The notes beneath the pieces were generated by a model, which saw only the letters and a list, made by a program, of their open reading frames with translations, had not been told where the DNA came from and did not search any database. A DNA stretch of 64,000 nucleotides from Actinoplanes sp. KI2 (GTDB taxonomy: Bacteria > Actinomycetota > Actinomycetes > Mycobacteriales > Micromonosporaceae). Of the stretch, positions 57,571-64,000 are shown one piece after another. The stretch covers positions 22,914 to 86,913 of the forward strand of contig NZ_JAOSZE010000044.1 in the NCBI RefSeq assembly GCF_025630775.1. Reading direction: 5' to 3'. Numbering within the stretch: position 1 is the first letter of the stretch; each line of letters starts with the position of its first letter. A program made the translations under genes and the position numbers.

Positions 57571-59333
57571 TGCTTCTCCTCGGACCTGCACAGCTGGAAC
57601 CAGTAGAAGCCGTGCCCGGGGAGGGTCAGCAGGTAGGGCAACTGGCCGACGCGCGGGAAGTTCACGTGCCCGGTCAGCTCGACCGGCGTGTACCCGTTCC
57701 AGTGCTGCAGGTTGAGCTCGATCGGTTGCGGGAAGCGCGACAGGTTGTTCACACACAGCACCACGTCGTCGCCGTTCTCGCGCAGGTAGGCCAGCACGGA
57801 CGGGTTCGACCCGCCGAGCTCGCGGAACGTGCCGACGGCGAACGCTTCGTGACGGCGTCGCACGGCGAGCATGGTACGCGTCCAGTTGAGCAGTGACGTC
57901 GAGCTGTCCCGCTGTGCCTCCACGTTGACCGACTGGTAGCCGTACACCGGGTCCTGGTTGGCCGGAAGATACAGCCGGCCCGGGTTGGCGGTGGAGAAGC
58001 CGGCGTTGCGGTCCGGCGTCCACTGCATCGGCGTGCGCACGCCGTCGCGGTCGCCGAGCCAGATGTTGTCGCCCATCCCGATCTCGTCGCCGTAGTAGAG
58101 AACCGGCGAGCCGGGCAGCGACAGCAGCAGCGCGGTGAACAGCTCGATCTGGTTGCGATCGTTCTCCAGCAGCGGCGCGAGCCGGCGCCGGATGCCGACG
58201 TTCGCTTTCATCCGCGGATCCTTGGCGTACTCCGCGTACATGTAGTCGCGTTCCTCGTCGGTGACCATCTCGAGGGTCAGCTCGTCGTGGTTGCGCAGGA
58301 AGATGCCCCACTGGCAGTTGTCCGGGATGGACGGGGTCTGCGCCAGGATCTCGGAGACCGGGAAGCGGGACTCACGGCGTACGGCCATGAAGATCCGCGG
58401 CATCAGCGGGAAGTGGAAGGCCATGTGGCACTCGTCGCCGCCGGTGTTCGGATCGCCGAAGTACTCGACCACGTCGGCCGGCCACTGGTTGGCCTCGGCC
58501 AGCAGCACCCGGCCGGGGAACTCGTCGTCGATCACCTTCCGGCAGTGTTTGAGGAAGGCGTGCGTCTCGGGAAGGTTCTCGCCGTTGGTGCCCTCCCGCT
58601 CGTACAGGTACGGCACGGCGTCCAGCCGGAAGCCGTCGATGCCCAGGTCGAGCCAGAACCGCAGGACGTCGAGCATCGCCTCCTGCACGGCCGGGTTCTC
58701 GTAGTTGAGGTCGGGCTGGTGGGAGAAGAACCGGTGCCAGAAGAACTGCCGGCGCACCGGGTCGAAGGTCCAGTTGGACTCCTCGGTGTCCACGAAGATC
58801 ACCCGAGCGTCCGGGTACTTCTCGCTGGTGTCGCTCCACACGTAGAAATCGCCGTACGGGCCGTCCGGGTCACGGCGCGACTCCTGGAACCACGCGTGCT
58901 GGTCGCTCGTGTGGTTCATGACGAGATCGGTGATCACCCGGATGCCGCGCTTGTGCGCCGCGTCGAGCAGCGCCACGAAGTCGTCGACCGTGCCGAACTC
59001 GGGCAGCACCTTGTAGAAGTCGCGGATGTCGTAGCCGCCGTCGCGCAGCGGCGAGTCGTAGAACGGTGGCAGCCAGAGGCAGTCGACGCCCAGCCACTGC
59101 AGGTAGTCGAGCCGCTCGATCAGGCCGCGCAGGTCGCCCGAGCCGTCCGAACCGGAGTCGTAGAAGGCCCGGACGAGGACCTCGTAGAAGACGGCCCGCT
59201 GGAACCAGGTGGTGTCGGCGGGCAGCACCCGCGCGTGGCCGAAGTCCTCGGCGGTGGGGTGCTCGACCACGCCGCCCTCGACATGGCTGCCCTCGGCCGG
59301 GTCGTGCTCGTCCGTCAAGTCGATCGAGTCCAT
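57567..59333 (-). CDS. treS: TreS, trehalose synthase (maltose alpha-glucosyltransferase)
   Basis: A 588-residue GH13 enzyme that converts trehalose and maltose into each other, feeding maltose to the kinase. Typical blocks are RAVFYEVLVRAFYDSGSDGSGDLRG near 45-70 (read in parts), VITDLVMNHTSDQHAWFQ, GIDGFRLDAVPYLYE with the nucleophile Asp, RVLLAEANQWPADV with the acid/base Glu, and FLRNHDELTLEMV. Length and order match TreS closely. The ATG at 59333 has GGAG six bases before it; an in-frame GTG at 59345 does not. It follows glgE after 35 bases and overlaps mak by four. Confidence 0.95.
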   Translation of the reverse strand: MDSIDLTDEHDPAEGSHVEGGVVEHPTAEDFGHARVLPADTTWFQRAVFYEVLVRAFYDSGSDGSGDLRGLIERLDYLQWLGVDCLWLPPFYDSPLRDGGYDIRDFYKVLPEFGTVDDFVALLDAAHKRGIRVITDLVMNHTSDQHAWFQESRRDPDGPYGDFYVWSDTSEKYPDARVIFVDTEESNWTFDPVRRQFFWHRFFSHQPDLNYENPAVQEAMLDVLRFWLDLGIDGFRLDAVPYLYEREGTNGENLPETHAFLKHCRKVIDDEFPGRVLLAEANQWPADVVEYFGDPNTGGDECHMAFHFPLMPRIFMAVRRESRFPVSEILAQTPSIPDNCQWGIFLRNHDELTLEMVTDEERDYMYAEYAKDPRMKANVGIRRRLAPLLENDRNQIELFTALLLSLPGSPVLYYGDEIGMGDNIWLGDRDGVRTPMQWTPDRNAGFSTANPGRLYLPANQDPVYGYQSVNVEAQRDSSTSLLNWTRTMLAVRRRHEAFAVGTFRELGGSNPSVLAYLRENGDDVVLCVNNLSRFPQPIELNLQHWNGYTPVELTGHVNFPRVGQLPYLLTLPGHGFYWFQLCRSEEKQ

Positions 59334-59368
59334 CGAGATCTCCACCTACCCACCCGCAGGTACTTGAA

Positions 59369-61333
59369 TCACTGCCGTTGCAGCACGAAGACGTGCGCGG
59401 GCTCGACGTACGGGTCGATCCGGACCGCGTTGTGCTGACCCCATTCGTACTGCGAACCGGTGATCTGATCGGTCACCGTGAACCGCTCGTGCCAGTCCAG
59501 GCCCAGCTCCGGCATGTTCAGCGTGGTGTTGCCCCACTGCACGTTGCTGGCGTCGAAGGTCACCACCACCAGAACGGTGTTGCCGGTGTCCGGGTCGCGC
59601 TTGGAGAAGATCATCAGCGCGCCGTTGTCGATCTCGTGGAAGCGCAGGTTGCGCAGCCAGTGCAGGGCCGGGTTGGCGGCCCGGATCCGGTTGAGCCGGG
59701 TGATGTAGGGCGCCAGCGACCGCCCGCTGCGCTCGGCCTCCGCCCAGTCGCGCGGCTTCAGCTCGTACTTCTCGTTGTCGAGGTACTCCTCCGAGCCGGG
59801 CCGGGCCACGTGCTCGAAAAGCTCGTAGCCGGAGTACATGCCCCAGGACGGGGAGAGCATGCTGGCCAGCACCGCCCGGATCTTGAACATCGGCGGGCCG
59901 CCGTGCTGCAGCGTCTCGTGCAGGATGTCCGGCGTGTTCGGCCAGAAGTTGGGCCGCATCCAGTCCAGCGAGGCGAGTAGCTGCCCCATGTATTCACGCA
60001 TCTCCCAGGCCGTGGTGCGCCAGGTGAAGTACGTGTACGACTGAGTGAAGCCGATCTTGCCGAGCCCGTTCATCATGGCCGGCCGGGTGAAGGCCTCGGC
60101 CAGGAACAGCACGTCCGGGTCGGACTCCTTGACCTTCGGGATCAGCCACTGCCAGAAGTTGACCGCCTTGGTGTGCGGGTTGTCCACCCGGAAGATCCGG
60201 ACGCCTTGCGCGACCCAGTGCATCACCACGCGGTACACCTCGTCGCGCAGCGTGCGGTAGTCGTTGTCCCAGTTGATCGGGTAGATGTCCTGGTATTTCT
60301 TGGGCGGGTTCTCGGCGTACGCGATGGTGCCGTCGGCCTTGGTGGTGAAGAACCGCGGATGCGAGGTCACCCAGGGGTGGTCGGGGGCGGCCTGCAGGGC
60401 GAGGTCGAGCGCGACCTCCAGCCCGTTGTCCCGCGCGGCCTGGACGAAGGCGCGGAAGTCCTCGAGGGTGCCCAGCTCCGGGTGGATCGCGTCGTGGCCG
60501 CCCTCGGCCGAGCCGATCGCCCACGGCGAGCCGACGTCCTCGGGGCGGGCGACCAGCGTGTTGTTGCGGCCCTTGCGGTTGACTCGGCCGATCGGGTGGA
60601 TCGGCGGCAGGTAGAGCACGTCGAAGCCCATCGCGGCGACCGCGGGGATCCGCGCGGTCGCGGTGGCGAACGTGCCGTGCCGGACCGGGATCGCGTCCGG
60701 GCCGATCTCGGCGCCCTCCGAGCGGGGGAAGAACTCGTACCAGGCGGAGTAGAGCGCCCGCTGCCGATCGACCCAGATCGCGTACGACCTCGTGGTGGTC
60801 ACCTGGTGCCGGACCGGGTTGTGCCAGAGCAGGTCCTCGAGGTCGAGCGCGGGGGAGACCCGGGCGAACAGCGACATCTGCTCGTCCCGCAGGGCCGCCG
60901 CGGCCGCGCGCACCCGTTCCTCGTGGTCGTCCGGCACGATCTTGGCAGCCAGGTCGAGCACCTCGGCGCCCTCGGCCAGGTCGTTGGCGAGATCCTCCAG
61001 GCCCTGGCCGGCGCCGATCTTCTTCACCACCGCGTCGCGCCAGGTCCGGTAGGGATCGTCGAACGCCTCCACGGTGAACGTCCACCGGCCCACCCGGTCC
61101 GGCCGGATCGTGCCGTGCCAGCGGTCGAGGCCGGGCTCGCCGGGCTGCAGGCGGGTGAACGGCTCGGTGTCGCCGCCGGGACCGCGCCACACCACGTTGA
61201 CACCGAGCGCGTGGTGTCCTTCGCGATAGGACGTCGCGGACACCGGGACGAGCTCGCCGACCACCGCCTTGGCGGGGTAGCGGCCACAGGACACCGACGG
61301 GGTCACGTCCTCGATGGGAAAACGACCGGTCAT
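59369..61333 (-). CDS. glgE: GlgE, maltose 1-phosphate maltosyltransferase
   Basis: A 654-residue GH13_3 enzyme that adds maltosyl units from maltose 1-phosphate to alpha-1,4-glucan. Marks: the N-terminal Ig-like domain (VVWRGPGGDTEPFTRL, GRWTFTVEAFDDPYRTW), HPIGRVNRKGRNN, GVRIFRVDNPHTKAVNFW with nucleophile Asp, VLFLAEAFTRPAMM with the Glu, and FWPNTPDILHETLQHGG. First gene of the operon glgE-treS-mak-glgB. The ATG at 61333 is used; the open frame runs further but without fit. A 318-base divergent gap lies upstream and should hold the operon promoter. Confidence 0.96.
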   Translation of the reverse strand: MTGRFPIEDVTPSVSCGRYPAKAVVGELVPVSATSYREGHHALGVNVVWRGPGGDTEPFTRLQPGEPGLDRWHGTIRPDRVGRWTFTVEAFDDPYRTWRDAVVKKIGAGQGLEDLANDLAEGAEVLDLAAKIVPDDHEERVRAAAAALRDEQMSLFARVSPALDLEDLLWHNPVRHQVTTTRSYAIWVDRQRALYSAWYEFFPRSEGAEIGPDAIPVRHGTFATATARIPAVAAMGFDVLYLPPIHPIGRVNRKGRNNTLVARPEDVGSPWAIGSAEGGHDAIHPELGTLEDFRAFVQAARDNGLEVALDLALQAAPDHPWVTSHPRFFTTKADGTIAYAENPPKKYQDIYPINWDNDYRTLRDEVYRVVMHWVAQGVRIFRVDNPHTKAVNFWQWLIPKVKESDPDVLFLAEAFTRPAMMNGLGKIGFTQSYTYFTWRTTAWEMREYMGQLLASLDWMRPNFWPNTPDILHETLQHGGPPMFKIRAVLASMLSPSWGMYSGYELFEHVARPGSEEYLDNEKYELKPRDWAEAERSGRSLAPYITRLNRIRAANPALHWLRNLRFHEIDNGALMIFSKRDPDTGNTVLVVVTFDASNVQWGNTTLNMPELGLDWHERFTVTDQITGSQYEWGQHNAVRIDPYVEPAHVFVLQRQ

Positions 61334-61651
61334 GATCTCCACCGTAGTCAGACGGGCGGGGGCGGGCGCGGCGAAACTCGGACCGCCGTCAGGGCATGGA
61401 GCACCGGCGCGGAGACACCGCAAACGGCGGCGTGCCGTGCATCTCAACCTACCGGAGAGCGGTCGGCGCGGCGCGTTCAGGAGCGAGCGTTTTACCCCGA
61501 GGAAACGCGACGGATCTTCGTCGTACGCGGGGAGTACATCGGTTGCCGCGCGGTCCCATCCCGGTCACGTTCCTCATGTTCGTGCCGCGCCGCGCGAAGG
61601 AGACCTCGACGCGGCCGCCAGGGCGCCGCGCCCGACCTCAAGGAGCCGTTC
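61334..61651. other. Divergent intergenic region of the glgE operon (318 bases)
   Basis: No gene is supported here. The region separates glgE (minus) from the orphan gene at 61652 (plus). It contains a small AT-richer patch (about 61485-61505, gcgttttaccccgagg) and an AAGGAG ribosome site for the plus-strand gene. No confident promoter or operator was found. Confidence 0.5.
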
Positions 61652-62299
61652 GTGGCCGGACCGTCCGTCGAGCTCTCGCCCGTGATCGCGGCCAGCACGC
61701 ACTGGCTGTCCCGCGCCTACCCGGCGGGTACCGCCGACACGATCGCGTACACGCTGTCGGAGCTGCAGGCCCGGCAGGCCGTGACGGTCGCGGCTTGGCT
61801 GCGCTACCCCACCGAGATGGACGCGGCCCTGGTCGCGATCGCCGGCCCGGGCGGCTCGGCGGTGCTCGACTGGCGGGCCGGCAGCGAACCCGACGACGAG
61901 GAGGCCGAGGAGGAGGGCTGGCGCACCTGGGTCGACGAGGTCGTGGTGAGCTGGGCGGCCTGCCTGCTGGCCGATCCGATGCTGGCCCGGCGCGGCGTCG
62001 ACGCGGTGGCCGCGGCCGTCCCGTTCGAGGACGACCGCCCCCGGCCCTTCCCCCGGCGGGCCGGTGTCGGTGGCCTGCAGAGCGAGTTCCGCCGCCTGCT
62101 CAGCCCGGACGAGCGCGACCGCGAGGCCGCGGTGCTGCTGCGGCACCCGGATCTGCTCGAACCGGTCGCCGAGATGCACCGCGACACGCTGCTGTATCTG
62201 CTCGACGCTGAGCCAGCTGGCCGCGCCTCCGGCACGGCGGGGATTGCGCCCCTGGAGGCCGGCGTCGAGGGCGCCGAAAAGGACCTCGGCTTCGCCTAG
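61652..62299 (+). CDS. Uncharacterised protein, 215 aa
   Basis: I do not recognise a family. The protein is soluble, rich in Ala and acidic residues, and probably helical: SPVIAASTHWLSRAYPAG, ELQARQAVTVAAWLRYPTE, GWRTWVDEVVVSWAACLLADP and GLQSEFRRLLSPDERDREAAVLLRHPDLLEPVAEM. The GTG at 61652 has AAGGAG at seven bases. Its last 20 codons lie inside the left arm of a large inverted repeat, so the original C-terminus may have been changed. Facing glgE divergently, it could be related to glucan metabolism, but nothing in the sequence says so. Confidence 0.65.
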   Translation: MAGPSVELSPVIAASTHWLSRAYPAGTADTIAYTLSELQARQAVTVAAWLRYPTEMDAALVAIAGPGGSAVLDWRAGSEPDDEEAEEEGWRTWVDEVVVSWAACLLADPMLARRGVDAVAAAVPFEDDRPRPFPRRAGVGGLQSEFRRLLSPDERDREAAVLLRHPDLLEPVAEMHRDTLLYLLDAEPAGRASGTAGIAPLEAGVEGAEKDLGFA

Positions 62300-62338
62300 C
62301 CCTTTTCGCCAGGCCTCGACGCCGGCGGGCGCAATCCC
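62240..62338. repeat. Large inverted repeat between convergent genes
   Basis: Arms GGGATTGCGCCC (62240-62251) plus GCCGGCGTCGAGG (62258-62270) plus CGAAAAGG (62275-62282) pair with 62327-62338, 62314-62326 and 62301-62308. The left arm has a 6-base insertion. The 18-base loop carries the TAG stop of the 61652 gene. The right arm ends 24 bases before the convergent PPOX gene. It could act as a bidirectional terminator, or it may be the trace of an inverted duplication. Confidence 0.75.
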
Positions 62339-62361
62339 GTTGTGGTCGCGCTTACCCCAAG

Positions 62362-62829
62362 TCAGTCGTCGGCGAGGCGGGCGGGGAAGCCGCCGGTGGC
62401 GATCGGGCCCCAGCGGTCGATCGTGATCCGGATCAGCGACTTGCCCTGGTCGCGCATGGCCTGGCGGTACTCGTCCCAGTCCGGGTGCTCGCCGGAGATC
62501 ACCCGGAAATACTCCACCAGCGGCTCCAGCGCCTCGGGCAGGTCGAGCACCTCGGCCGTGCCGTCGGCCTGCACCCACGCGCCGCCGAACTCGTCGGACA
62601 GCACGAGGACGCTCACCGCGGGGTTGCGCCGGACGTTGAACGCCTTGGCCCGCTCCGGGTAGGTGGAGATGACGATCCGGCCCTCGGCGTCGACGCCGCA
62701 GGTGTTCGGCGAGGCCTGCGGGCGGCCGTCGGCGCGGGTGGTCATCAGGATCGCGTGGTGCCGGGGGCGGAGGAACTCCAGCAGGCCCTCGCGGTCGACG
62801 GTGGTGTTGGTGGCGACGGTGCGCGGCAT
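62362..62829 (-). CDS. PPOX-class F420-dependent oxidoreductase
   Basis: A 155-residue split-barrel protein of the pyridoxamine-phosphate oxidase-like, F420-binding group common in actinobacteria. LLEFLRPRHHAILMTTRADGRPQASPN near 15-41 is the first barrel strand pair, RIVISTYPERAKAFNVRRNPAVSVLVL the phosphate-binding region, and SLIRITIDRWGPIA the C-terminal strand. Members use F420 or FMN to reduce biliverdin-like or other substrates. GAGGAG precedes the ATG at 62829. It is eight bases downstream of ppgK, so both are one unit. Confidence 0.88.
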   Translation of the reverse strand: MPRTVATNTTVDREGLLEFLRPRHHAILMTTRADGRPQASPNTCGVDAEGRIVISTYPERAKAFNVRRNPAVSVLVLSDEFGGAWVQADGTAEVLDLPEALEPLVEYFRVISGEHPDWDEYRQAMRDQGKSLIRITIDRWGPIATGGFPARLADD

Positions 62830-62837
62830 GGGACTCC

Positions 62838-63623
<786 letters not shown>

Positions 63624-63844
63624 CCCTGTTTCCCGTCTCCCGGTTCGCATGTGTTTCCCGCTGTTTACCACGAGCGGGCGACATCAAATCCTGCGTGGGT
63701 CACCCGGCCCCCGCTCCGATCGACCGTTCGGCGTGAATGACTCATACTTTCGGCTAGTGCCGTGTAGGCTTTTTGGTTAACGTGGAACCACCGAACGGTC
63801 GCCGCGTGCGGGCACGGCTCTCTGCCCGCTCTGGAGGACCAAGC

Positions 63845-64000
63845 ATGATGCAGACGTACGCCAGGCCCTCGCCCGCCCAGCAGGCGGTCGCCGAGAGCGC
63901 CACCGACCTGCTCGCCACCTTGGCCGCGCTCCCGGCCGGCCACCCCGGCCGCGCCCAGCTGCGCGACAGTGCGATCGAGGCGTGGCTGCCGCTGGCCCGT
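63845..64000 (+). CDS. SigB/SigF-type RNA polymerase sigma factor, N-terminal end (partial)
   Basis: The gene runs off the right edge; 52 codons are visible. GGAGG lies just before the double ATG at 63845 and 63848. The text AALPAGHPGRAQLRDSAIEAWLPLAR matches the N-terminal part of region 1.2/2 in actinobacterial general-stress sigma factors of the SigB/SigF/SigG group, which recognise alternative promoters in stress and development. The first 25 residues are the variable leader. It diverges from ppgK across 221 bases that show no clear promoter to me. The family call rests on this short part. Confidence 0.65.
   Translation, partial: MMQTYARPSPAQQAVAESATDLLATLAALPAGHPGRAQLRDSAIEAWLPLAR

Noticed and set aside
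63724..63780. Promoter of the partial sigma-factor gene
   Set aside because: The segment is AT-richer and contains TAGGCT and TGACTC, but spacing does not fit a housekeeping or SigB-type promoter.

Overview
This 64-kb window is a very GC-rich, gene-dense stretch of an actinobacterial chromosome. The content fits a filamentous actinomycete, most likely Micromonosporaceae and Actinoplanes-like. The genus is an inference from gene content (ergothioneine operon, GlgE pathway, AfsR/SARP regulator, Ser/Thr kinase and PP2C phosphatase, F420-type PPOX protein, DUF574 methyltransferase, polyphosphate glucokinase); no rRNA or tRNA is present to confirm it. About 57 genes are supported. Most starts have a clear purine-rich ribosome site, and neighbouring genes are often joined by ATGA or TGATG overlaps. 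No prophage, integrase, insertion sequence, CRISPR array or rRNA/tRNA gene was seen.

Layout. 1-217: end of a D-2-hydroxyacid dehydrogenase. 247-4678 (-): ergothioneine operon egtA-egtB-egtC-egtD, preceded on the same strand by an NmrA-type reductase and an HxlR regulator. 6319-13657: phospholipase D-like protein, DUF574 methyltransferase, aminotransferase, DedA protein, DUF4142 protein, PobA-like hydroxylase and dienelactone hydrolase. 13763-16637: decayed XRE regulator, secreted propeller-like protein, HdeD-like protein and FMN reductase. 16781-18189: beta-propeller protein co-translated with a ThiS/MoaD-like protein. 18341-21881: three-gene pseudopilin operon whose products carry Ig-like and ricin-type domains. 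21980-26734 (-): frameshifted hotdog thioesterase, PQQ-type propeller protein and AfsR/SARP regulator. 26809-34711: NodS-like methyltransferase, HupE/UreJ membrane protein with a DUF3500 lipid- or wall-facing partner, HD protein, SGNH esterase, SnoaL-like protein, DUF305 lipoprotein and an unknown membrane-anchored protein.

35077-39686 (+) is a tightly coupled redox operon: a ferric-reductase-like cytochrome b, a NuoF-like flavoprotein fused to a ferredoxin, a thioredoxin-like lipoprotein and CcdA. Together they look like a route for NADH electrons to the outside of the membrane. 39714-53489 holds PspC, MmcQ/YjbR, PP2C, an OafA acyltransferase, a LuxR-type regulator, Tex with a long Gly/Gln/Arg tail, a Ser/Thr kinase, a nucleotidyltransferase, GH16, GNAT and M48 genes. 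54088-61333 (-) is the GlgE pathway operon glgE-treS-mak-glgB, which turns trehalose into branched alpha-glucan. Polyphosphate glucokinase and the start of a SigB/SigF-type sigma factor follow at the right edge.

The most unusual feature of the window is how much short tandem repetition it holds, inside genes and in 3' flanks. At four loci the array starts exactly at a stop codon and each unit copies that stop. At egtB the initiation region has been triplicated, creating two 16-17 codon micro-ORFs in a start-stop overlap chain.
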